Shown: one piece after another, positions 1 to 5,836 of the stretch
How the letters are laid out: each line of letters opens with the position of its first letter
Position numbering within the stretch: the first letter of the stretch is position 1
Assembly: GCA_016280525.1 (NCBI GenBank)
Contig: JAEEGW010000051.1
Location: 1 to 14,809 of the forward strand
Origin: Clostridiales bacterium
GTDB lineage: Bacteria; Bacillota; Clostridia; Oscillospirales; CAG-272
Reading direction: 5' to 3'
DNA length: 14,809 nt
Made by a program: the position numbers and the translations under genes
Notes under the pieces: model-generated
Seen by the model: only the letters and a program-made list of their open reading frames with translations
Database searches by the model: none
What the model was told of the DNA's origin: nothing

Positions 1-27
1 ATTGGGGATAACTGCGATCTTTTTCAT
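1..27 (-). CDS. nadK: Probable NAD kinase, first nine codons only (cut by window edge)
   Basis: An ATG at 27-25 follows a strong ribosome binding site (GGAGGG at 37-32) and opens a frame reading MKKIAVIPN before the window ends. This matches the usual N-terminus of bacterial NAD kinase, which phosphorylates NAD+ to NADP+ in the cytoplasm. The gene begins 13 nt after the tlyA stop, and nadK directly after tlyA is a common arrangement in Clostridia, often followed by argR and recN. Nine residues cannot prove the family; the call rests on the start peptide together with the neighbourhood. Confidence 0.6.
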
Positions 28-40
28 TATTCCCTCCGTT

Positions 41-763
41 TCATTTGATAAAATATGCGATGAATTCCGTGTTTCCGTCGCCGCCTTTGATGACGGACGT
101 ATCCATATCAACAAATCTGAATCCGCATTGTTCCGCGCTTGCAATGACTTTGTTTTTGACCGCTTCGTATGAGCTTTCAGCTGCAATACCGCGTTTGTTT
201 ACGTTTTCCCTGCCGGCTTCAAACTGCGGTTTTATAAGCGTTATGAACTTTCCACCGGCTTTCAGAACGCCGTAAACGTTTTTGTGAAGCAGAGTCTGCG
301 ATATAAAGGAAACGTCCATGACCGCCGTGTCGCATAACTCGCCCGCCGTGTTTACGTCAAGCTCGCGCGCGTTGAAATTCTCAATATTTATAATTCGAGC
401 GTCGTTTAAAAGCGAACCGTCAAGCTGGCCGTGACCCGCGTCTACCGCATAGACTTTTTTTGCGCCGTGCTGTAAAAGGCAGTCGGTAAATCCGCCGGTC
501 GACGCGCCTATGTCTATGCAAATATCGTCTGTAACGTCAATTTTGAATTCATTCAAAGCGCCTTCAAGCTTATATCCGCCGCGGCTTACGTATTTCTGCT
601 CTTCCGTTACCGTAATATCGCCGTTTTCGTCAAGCGGCTCCGACGGTTTGTATATAAGTTTTCCGTTATATAATACTTTTCCTTCGGCAATAAGCGCCTG
701 CGCGGCGCTTCTGCTCTTGCACAGACCTTTTATATAAAGCAGCTTATCGGCTCTTATGCTCAT
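41..763 (-). CDS. tlyA: TlyA family rRNA (cytidine-2'-O)-methyltransferase
   Basis: A 240-residue cytoplasmic enzyme predicted to 2'-O-methylate cytidines in 16S and/or 23S rRNA using S-adenosylmethionine. Residues 1-60 form an S4-type RNA-binding domain (RADKLLYIKGLCKSRSAAQ, then a GKVLYNGK turn). Residues 61-240 are an FtsJ-like methyltransferase, with the cofactor loop DIGASTGGFTDCLL at 84-97. The expected K-D-K-E tetrad is visible as K65 (GGYKLEGAL), D150 (VMDVSF), K178 (LIKPQFE) and E233 (GDGNTEF). It is somewhat shorter than typical TlyA (about 270). The ATG at 763-761 overlaps the oapA stop as ATGA and is preceded by an AAAGGAAA-type binding site, so translation is probably coupled to oapA. 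TlyA genes are regular members of OLE-containing operons. The family has been called a hemolysin, but the methyltransferase role is better supported. Confidence 0.93.
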   Translation of the reverse strand: MSIRADKLLYIKGLCKSRSAAQALIAEGKVLYNGKLIYKPSEPLDENGDITVTEEQKYVSRGGYKLEGALNEFKIDVTDDICIDIGASTGGFTDCLLQHGAKKVYAVDAGHGQLDGSLLNDARIINIENFNARELDVNTAGELCDTAVMDVSFISQTLLHKNVYGVLKAGGKFITLIKPQFEAGRENVNKRGIAAESSYEAVKNKVIASAEQCGFRFVDMDTSVIKGGDGNTEFIAYFIK

Positions 764-1407
764 TTTATTTCCTTTTTCTCATTCGTTTTTCTTTTTGAAA
801 AAAGGCTCAATACCTTTGCCGCGCCGTAGACGAAATTATAGCTGTATTTCATTCCTATCGATTTGCCTAAGGCTTTGCCGCCTACGGTAAGACCGGCTAT
901 AAGGGACGTGATTATAAGATTTGCGGTAAATTCCGAATCCGGCGAGGTAAACAGTTTTATAATAATGGCCGTACCGGTAGCGCCGGATACTACGCCGGCG
1001 ATATCGCCTATAACGTCGGCAAATATGTTGTTCATTTTCTCCGCGTTGTTTATAAGATACACGCCCATATATCCGACTTTAAGACGTCTTGCGGACATGG
1101 AATGGAAAGGCTTGATATCCGCCTTCGTTATGGATATGGCTAAAATATCGAAAAAAATATTGATTATAATAAAAATAATAAGTATTATAAACGCGGCAAC
1201 AAGATTCAGTTTTTCAAGTACTTCTGTTGACAAAAGCGTCAGAAGTACGGATATAAAAATACTTAAAAGCGCCGCTTTTAACGCCCATTTCCAGTTAAGC
1301 GCGCTTTTTGATCTGTTTCTTTTTCTTTTTTGCTGTTTCTTATCGGAAACAGGCTTTTCCTCCGCCTGATCGATACTTCGGGGAGGATTGTCTTCGTGTT
1401 TGTCCAA
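760..1407 (-). CDS. oapA: OapA-like OLE RNA-associated membrane protein
   Basis: A 215-residue integral membrane protein. Residues 1-38 are hydrophilic and end in a basic cluster (KKQQKRKRNRSK, 23-34). Hydrophobic segments follow at about 41-60, 69-92, 127-153 and 163-180, then a basic C-terminus. Between segments 2 and 3 lies a polar stretch with SITKADIKPFHSMSARR (92-108), which resembles the segment I associate with OapA homologs. In Bacillus halodurans, OapA binds OLE RNA and recruits it to the membrane, and a relation to Mg2+ transport or homeostasis has been proposed. The start is TTG at 1407-1405, with AAAGGA a few bases upstream and no better candidate. The gene begins about 29 nt after the predicted end of the RNA and its stop overlaps the tlyA ATG. 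The assignment uses topology, size and position next to the RNA; sequence identity could not be measured. Confidence 0.82.
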   Translation of the reverse strand: MDKHEDNPPRSIDQAEEKPVSDKKQQKRKRNRSKSALNWKWALKAALLSIFISVLLTLLSTEVLEKLNLVAAFIILIIFIIINIFFDILAISITKADIKPFHSMSARRLKVGYMGVYLINNAEKMNNIFADVIGDIAGVVSGATGTAIIIKLFTSPDSEFTANLIITSLIAGLTVGGKALGKSIGMKYSYNFVYGAAKVLSLFSKRKTNEKKEIK

Positions 1408-1435
1408 AATGTGTTCCTTTCATATAAATATCAAG

Positions 1436-2034
1436 GACGGTAACAGACTGCGTAAACCTTGCGGTATTAGGTCGAGTACGATTTCCGCGTCTCCCACCTC
1501 ACGTTACCGATCGGCGGTTTCCCTTTACGGGAGAAGTCCGCGCGTCGCCGCAGCGGAGACTCGATTGCCTTGTGACTCCCGCACTGCAATCCGCAGTCTG
1601 CCTTACTAAAATTAATAAACAGCCTAGGGGATTTCCCCGATCAAGAGCTCTGACCGTTTTAGCCTCTTTTGCAGCGACGGTTTCATCAGGCGATAGCGTA
1701 CGGCGTCTGGCCGGACACCGCCGCTTTGATCCCGAATTCGCCGGCACCACTCAAGGCAGGCTACACTATCCACAGCAACAAATGCACCGCGCGATAGGTT
1801 TAATCCTCTGCCCGTAATACGTCTTCGCTGGTACGTCAATACCACAAGCAAAGGCCTCCACGGTAAGAGGGTCGCAACCGTATGCCGTTACGGCACGCCC
1901 TCAGACCTATCTCCCAGCACCCACCCCAAACTGGGCGTAAGAAGCAAGCACAAGGAGCTTCATCGATATGCCCTTTGACGGATTTTTAGGCCCGTCCTCA
2001 AACGGTTTCTCTCAAACTAGGATACTGCACCGTC
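1436..2034 (-). ncRNA. ole: OLE RNA (large structured noncoding RNA), about 599 nt
   Basis: The interval between ispA and oapA has no credible coding frame, yet is GC-rich and full of inverted repeats. Its place in the nusB-xseA-xseB-ispA-[RNA]-oapA-tlyA order matches OLE RNA operons, and its size agrees with the published length of about 610 nt. The predicted ends pair: GACGGT (2034-2029) with ACCGTC (1441-1436), continued by CAG (2027-2025) with CTG (1446-1444). Local hairpins include 1996-1977 (GACGG/CCGTC), 1895-1883 (TGCCG/CGGCA) inside GAGGG/CCCTC (1902-1898 with 1871-1867), 1638-1627 (GGGG-AAAT-CCCC), 1597-1583 (ACTGC/GCAGT) and 1532-1520 (TCCC/GGGA). A longer-range helix may join GTCTCC (1560-1555) to GGAGAC (1494-1489). 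A promoter sits just upstream. Known function: with OapA and other proteins OLE forms a membrane-localized ribonucleoprotein affecting ethanol, cold and Mg2+ stress tolerance. Both end positions are inferred. Confidence 0.85.
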
Positions 2035-2040
2035 TTTTAT

Positions 2041-2068
2041 ATTTTACCATAAATTTTTGTTTTTTCAA
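2041..2068 (-). promoter_or_regulatory. Sigma-A type promoter for OLE RNA
   Basis: On the minus strand a -35 element TTGAAA (2068-2063) and a -10 element TAAAAT (2046-2041) are separated by 16 nt, and TGG immediately precedes the -10 box as an extended -10. Initiation about seven bases downstream would fall near G2034, the first base of the predicted closing helix of the RNA. The site lies in the AT-rich gap after ispA, so the RNA and downstream oapA-tlyA could be transcribed independently of the nusB-ispA genes as well as by read-through. No convincing terminator was seen between ispA and this promoter. Confidence 0.62.
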
Positions 2069-2113
2069 GATGAAAATACAAAAAAAGCGAATATATTTTC
2101 AGTTTTTATGCAA

Positions 2114-3001
2114 TTATTTACGTCTTGTAAGCAGATATCCGGCAAATTCAGCCAGCTCCGCGCCGACTTCGCCGTAGTCTTTTATGCTTGTTACGGCAAT
2201 ATCCGTAAGCTCCGCTGCAAGAGACTGCGCCTCGTCAAGAGACATATAAGACAAAACTGTGGTTTTGCCGTTTTTCTCATCCGAGCCTACTGGTTTTCCG
2301 AATTCCGCCTGGTCCGCTATAACGTCAAGTATGTCGTCGCGTATCTGGAAAGCTCTGCCCACGCACGCGCAGTATTCGTCCGCGTCTTCATACGTGTCTT
2401 CGTCGTCACAGCCTGCCGCGGCAAGTCCGAGGCGCGCAGTACAGCGCAGGAGAGCTCCGGTCTTCAGCGCGTTCATTTTATTGAATTCTCGGCTGTCAAG
2501 CTTTCTCTTCTCGCCCTGCAGGTCCATTATCTGCCCGCCTACCATGCCGCGCCAGCCGGCAAGCTCGGATAACGCTTTAACGGCTTTTACTTTCGCCGTA
2601 TCGGGCGCCTCCGCGTCGGATATCACCTCAAACGCGAGTGTCAGAAGTCCGTCGCCCGCGAGCGTTGCCGTCGCCTCGCCGAAAACCTTGTGATTCGTGG
2701 GTTTTCCGCGCCGCAGATCGTCGTTATCCATGCACGGCAGATCGTCGTGTATGAGCGAATACGTATGTACCATTTCAAGCGCGCAGGCAAAAGACAGCGC
2801 ACCGCGGTCGAATTTTGACAGGCCGCCGAGCTCCGAGAATTTAAGCACCAGATACGGGCGTATACGCTTGCCGCCGTTCTGCACGCTGTAACTCATTGCG
2901 TCCGTTATCAGCTTCAGATCGTCGTCGTTACCGGATAAAAGCTCGTTCAAATGCTCGTTTATTACTTCATTATATGCTTTAATATCTTCTGTTATATTCA
3001 T
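2114..3001 (-). CDS. ispA: Polyprenyl diphosphate synthase, farnesyl diphosphate synthase type
   Basis: A 295-residue cytoplasmic prenyltransferase that condenses isopentenyl diphosphate with allylic diphosphates to make farnesyl (possibly geranylgeranyl) diphosphate for undecaprenyl and quinone-type lipids. Visible motifs are GGKRIRP (43-49), the first aspartate-rich motif DDLPCMD (86-92) within HTYSLIHDDLPCMDNDDLRRGK, GMVGGQIMDLQGE (152-164), KTG (180-182) and the second aspartate-rich motif DDILD (222-226). The four-residue spacing in the first motif and the aromatic residue five positions before it (Y81) are typical of bacterial farnesyl diphosphate synthases. Chain length cannot be fixed from sequence alone. 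The ATG at 3001-2999 overlaps the xseB stop as ATGA. It is the last protein gene before the OLE RNA, as in described OLE operons. Confidence 0.94.
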   Translation of the reverse strand: MNITEDIKAYNEVINEHLNELLSGNDDDLKLITDAMSYSVQNGGKRIRPYLVLKFSELGGLSKFDRGALSFACALEMVHTYSLIHDDLPCMDNDDLRRGKPTNHKVFGEATATLAGDGLLTLAFEVISDAEAPDTAKVKAVKALSELAGWRGMVGGQIMDLQGEKRKLDSREFNKMNALKTGALLRCTARLGLAAAGCDDEDTYEDADEYCACVGRAFQIRDDILDVIADQAEFGKPVGSDEKNGKTTVLSYMSLDEAQSLAAELTDIAVTSIKDYGEVGAELAEFAGYLLTRRK

Positions 3002-3198
3002 TTTACTTCTTCCTCGGTGAGCATTTTGATCTTCTTCTGCGCGTCGTTAAGTATTCCGTCCGCCTGTTTTATAAGCGTAACGCCCTCTTCAAATAAAGAA
3101 AGCGACTGATCGAGCGGCGTTTCTTTGTTTTCAAGCGCCGAAAGTATTTCGTTTACTCTTTTTAAGATCTGCTCAAACGACATTTCATTGTTTTCCAT
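2998..3198 (-). CDS. xseB: Exodeoxyribonuclease VII small subunit
   Basis: A 66-residue protein, the normal size for XseB, which forms alpha-helical assemblies around the large subunit of exonuclease VII, the enzyme that degrades single-stranded DNA to oligonucleotides. The core is typical: SFEQILKRVNEILSALE, then ETPLDQSLSLFEEGVTLIKQAD and a polar tail. Two in-frame ATGs exist, at 3198 and 3183. The first is preferred because GAGGTGA lies about seven bases upstream, although many homologs begin at the MSFEQ position. It overlaps the xseA end by 14 nt and the ispA start by 4 nt, so the three are almost certainly co-translated. Confidence 0.93.
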   Translation of the reverse strand: MENNEMSFEQILKRVNEILSALENKETPLDQSLSLFEEGVTLIKQADGILNDAQKKIKMLTEEEVK

Positions 3199-4399
3199 TT
3201 AATTTCACCTCGTCTACCGTTGAAATAACTTCACCGTTATTCATGGTTATTTTTATCTTATCGCCTTTTTCAATGTTTTCCGCGCTCGTTACCGGCACGC
3301 CGTCTTTTTCCACGAATGAATAGCCGCGGGACAGCACTTTGAGCGGGCTTGTCGAATCAAGCCGCGCGGCGGATTTTTCAAATTCGCTTTTTCTGTTAAG
3401 CAGTATTATGTTCATCTTATCCGCCATGCTGCTGCTTATACCGTCAAGCATCTGTCTTCTGTCCGTAATCTGATTTTCAAGCGAGGAAAACGCGCGGGAC
3501 GACGATATTTTTTCAAGCGCCGCCCGGTCGTCCGAAAGTATCTTTGATATACGCTGTCTGATTATCAGCAGATCGGATTCAAGCGTGTTTTTCAGCGCTT
3601 TGCAGTCCGGCACCGCAAGCTCCGCGGCGTGAGACGGCGTTGACGCGCGTACGTCCGCGGCAAAGTCGCATATCGTATAATCGGTTTCGTGTCCCACGGC
3701 TGATATTACCGGTATTTTTGACGCTCTGACGGCGTACGCGACTTCTTCCGTATTGAACGGCTGCAGGTCCTCAATAGAGCCGCCGCCGCGTCCGATTATG
3801 ATCGTGTCTACAAGTTCTTTGTTATTAAAATACGCGATACCGTCCACAAGCGTTTTAACGGCGTATTCACCCTGAACTATCGCGGGATATACGATTATCT
3901 CACATTCCGGATATCTGCTTGTCGCAATGTTTATGATATCTCTTACCGCCGCGCCGGTCTGCGAGGTTATGACGCCGAGTTTTTTCGGATACGGTAAAAG
4001 CGGTCTTTTCAGCTTTTCGGAGAAAATCCCTTCCGCTTCAAGCTTTTTTCTTATCCTCTCCGCTTCGATATAAAGCGCGCCTATGCCGTTTTCTATAATA
4101 TCGGAAACGTAGAGCTGATATCTGCCGTCCTGCGGATATACGCTTATCCTGCCCGTGCAAAGCACTTTCATGCCGTTTTCCGGTTTAATTCTCAGATTCA
4201 CGTTTGAGGAACGGAACATAACGCATTTCAGCTGCGCGCCATCGTCCTTTATCGTAAAATACATGTGACCGCTTGCAAAATGATGATTGAAATTTGATAT
4301 TTCACCGGATACGGCGACGCGGTTGAGATACGGCGAGCCGTCCAACGTCATTTTGATTATCTCCGTAAGCTGCGTTACGGTAAGCGTGTTATTTTCCAT
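3185..4399 (-). CDS. xseA: Exodeoxyribonuclease VII large subunit
   Basis: A 404-residue catalytic subunit of exonuclease VII. Residues 1-105 form the N-terminal OB fold that binds single-stranded DNA (VSGEISNF at 30-37, SGHMYFTIKD at 43-52). The nuclease domain follows, with KKLGVITSQTGAAVRDI (139-155), GRGGGSIEDLQPFN (203-216), AVGHETD (234-240) and DVRASTPSHAAEL (249-261). A long helical region occupies about 265-350, followed by a small C-terminal beta segment including SRGYSFVEKDG. All expected motifs are intact. The ATG at 4399-4397 has AAAGG about seven bases upstream and overlaps the preceding gene by 11 nt. Next to xseB, its partner, the product acts in DNA repair and recombination in the cytoplasm. 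Confidence 0.96.
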   Translation of the reverse strand: MENNTLTVTQLTEIIKMTLDGSPYLNRVAVSGEISNFNHHFASGHMYFTIKDDGAQLKCVMFRSSNVNLRIKPENGMKVLCTGRISVYPQDGRYQLYVSDIIENGIGALYIEAERIRKKLEAEGIFSEKLKRPLLPYPKKLGVITSQTGAAVRDIINIATSRYPECEIIVYPAIVQGEYAVKTLVDGIAYFNNKELVDTIIIGRGGGSIEDLQPFNTEEVAYAVRASKIPVISAVGHETDYTICDFAADVRASTPSHAAELAVPDCKALKNTLESDLLIIRQRISKILSDDRAALEKISSSRAFSSLENQITDRRQMLDGISSSMADKMNIILLNRKSEFEKSAARLDSTSPLKVLSRGYSFVEKDGVPVTSAENIEKGDKIKITMNNGEVISTVDEVKLNGKQ

Positions 4400-5318
4400 A
4401 TATAAACCTTTGATATGCTAACAGCGCGGTACCGGCCGCGTTGTCCGCGGAATAAACCGGCTCTGCGAAATACGCGCCGTATTTATTTGTAAAATACTTT
4501 TTAAAAAACTTGTTTGACGATACGCCGCCGGAAAACAAAAGCGGCAGTTTTTCTTTTTTATATACGTTTTCCGTCATTTTATCTATCGTTATCTTTATGA
4601 ATTCAAGAACGTAGGCGGAAATAAATTCTGGCGGTCTGCCGTTTTTTATCATATCCTCCGCTTTGTTCTGCAAACCCGAGAGATTGCAGTTTGTACCGTT
4701 GACCGATACTGATATTTTCGGCAGTTTTTCCGTGTTCTGTCCCGCAAGCTCTTCAAGCTCTTTGCCGCACGGAAACGCAAGTCCGAACATAACGCCCACT
4801 CTGTCTATCATCTGTCCCGCCGTTACGTCAAGCGTTTTCCCTGTAATCTCACAGTCATACGATAAACCGTCGTACGTTACGGAAAGAAGCTCAAGTGTGC
4901 CGCCTGATAAATGGTACGCGTAAAACTTCTCATGCTCCGGCATTTTTGACGAATACACCGCGGCTTTTATGTGCCCCTGCTGATGTGAATTCTTGTAGAC
5001 CGGGATTTTTAAAGTGTCTGATATTATCGCCGCCGCTGTCTGCCCGCACAGAAAGCAAGGCATATAAGAGCCTTTCACGTCCCTCGGTCTGTCGCTGCAG
5101 CCGACGGCGGATATGCTTTTAATATCGGCCTGCAGCATATCAAAAGCTTTTGGCAGATTTACGGTATGTAAAAACACGGCGTCGTTTTGTCTTACGCCTA
5201 TCTCTCCGGCTTTTACCGTCAGCGGCAGCTTAACGTTTTCAGTTATTTCTCCGTCAACGCAGACGGCTATTGACGTTGTATAATTGCTTGTATCTATACC
5301 TAAAACGGATACGCTCAT
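4389..5318 (-). CDS. TsaD-like (peptidase M22 family) paralog of unknown role
   Basis: A 309-residue ASKHA-fold protein related to TsaD/Kae1/Gcp, which makes the t6A modification of tRNA. Shared features are VLGIDTSNYTTS (5-16), SHQQGHIKAA (111-120) carrying the HxxxH metal-ligand pair H112/H116, HLSGGT (136-141), TLDVTAGQMIDRVGVMFGL (162-180), LFSGGVSSNK (261-270) and YSADNAAGTALLA (289-301) with ligand D292. Canonical TsaD is longer (about 340 residues) and reads ETSCDET at the N-terminus, where this protein has DTSNYTTS, so it is probably the paralog found beside nusB/xseA in many Clostridia rather than TsaD itself. The metal ligands are retained, so it may still bind nucleotide and metal. 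The start ATG overlaps the nusB stop by one base (TGATG). Substrate unknown. Confidence 0.78.
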   Translation of the reverse strand: MSVSVLGIDTSNYTTSIAVCVDGEITENVKLPLTVKAGEIGVRQNDAVFLHTVNLPKAFDMLQADIKSISAVGCSDRPRDVKGSYMPCFLCGQTAAAIISDTLKIPVYKNSHQQGHIKAAVYSSKMPEHEKFYAYHLSGGTLELLSVTYDGLSYDCEITGKTLDVTAGQMIDRVGVMFGLAFPCGKELEELAGQNTEKLPKISVSVNGTNCNLSGLQNKAEDMIKNGRPPEFISAYVLEFIKITIDKMTENVYKKEKLPLLFSGGVSSNKFFKKYFTNKYGAYFAEPVYSADNAAGTALLAYQRFIYGK

Positions 5319-5752
5319 CAGATCAGCCCTTCGCCTTTTACCGCGGCGTTGAGTATGCCGTTAATGAAAGCCGGAGCTTTTTCCGTATCGTATTTTTTGG
5401 CAAGCTCCACCGCTTCGTTTATCGCAACGGCGGCGGGAACGTCGTCTAAATATTTGCTTTCGTATAAGCACATACGCATAAGCGTAAGCGAAACGTGCGA
5501 TAAGCGCTCTTTCTTCCAGCCGACGGAATACTTTTCGATTATATTATCAAGTTCGTCCGCTTCTTTTACAACGCCGTAAAACACGCTTTGCAGATACGGA
5601 CTGTCGCCGTAGCCGTTTAACCTTACCGCGGTATCAAAATATTCGCTAAGCTCAGCTTCGTCCGGTTTGCCGAGCGAATAGCTGAACAATAAGCAAAACG
5701 CCTGCTCACGCAGCGCGGTTCTGCTGAATCCGCTTTTTTTATTTTCTTCCAT
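5318..5752 (-). CDS. nusB: Transcription antitermination factor NusB
   Basis: A 144-residue all-helical RNA-binding protein that with NusE (ribosomal protein S10) recognises boxA RNA and supports antitermination, chiefly on rRNA operons. Typical signatures are SRTALREQAFCLLFSYSL (9-26), then DNIIEKYSVGWKKERLSHVSLTLMRMCLYE and, near the C-terminus, VPAAVAINEAVELAKKYDTEKAPAFINGILN. The start is ATG at 5752-5750; the nearest binding-site-like sequence (AAGGA) lies about 11 bases upstream, a little far. It is the first gene of the run that continues through xseA, xseB and ispA to the OLE RNA. The short gap upstream contains a hairpin terminator of the preceding unit, and I saw no clear promoter of its own there. 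Confidence 0.92.
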   Translation of the reverse strand: MEENKKSGFSRTALREQAFCLLFSYSLGKPDEAELSEYFDTAVRLNGYGDSPYLQSVFYGVVKEADELDNIIEKYSVGWKKERLSHVSLTLMRMCLYESKYLDDVPAAVAINEAVELAKKYDTEKAPAFINGILNAAVKGEGLI

Positions 5753-5779
5753 AATACTATCCGTCCTTATTTTAACTCA

Positions 5780-5820
5780 AAACAAGCCCGGCGGCCGGTC
5801 GAACGCATCCGAGCTTGTTT
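5780..5820 (-). terminator. Probable Rho-independent terminator after the DUF4430-like lipoprotein gene
   Basis: Read on the minus strand, AAACAAGCTCGG (5820-5809) pairs with CCGGGCTTGTTT (5791-5780) in a 12-bp stem with one G-U pair and a 17-nt loop. The 3' arm ends in a short T run (four Ts) but is not followed by a long U tract, so termination may be incomplete. It starts 17 nt after the upstream stop codon, where a terminator is expected, and divides the pbp/lipoprotein genes from the nusB run. Confidence 0.6.
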
Positions 5821-5836
5821 ATATGTAATGCAAATC

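Noticed and set aside
1388..1851. Several short open frames of 70-83 codons on both strands inside the ispA-oapA gap
   Set aside because: They are rich in Arg, Ser and Cys, overlap each other on both strands, lack ribosome binding sites and resemble no family; structured RNA explains the region better.
1436..2034. Alternative RNA families: tmRNA, RNase P RNA, group II intron
   Set aside because: No tRNA-like ends or tag frame for tmRNA, no GAGGAAAGTCC-type core for RNase P RNA, and no GUGYG start, domain V or reverse transcriptase for a group II intron. Size and gene order favour OLE.
2041..2113. Possible terminator between ispA and the RNA (GAAAATA/TATTTTC)
   Set aside because: The stem is AT-only and short, its T run falls within the loop, and the sequence is better read as promoter DNA.
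2057..2572. Plus-strand open frame of 171 codons opposite ispA
   Set aside because: It lies antisense to a clear prenyltransferase gene, has no binding site and no recognisable domain; a shadow frame.
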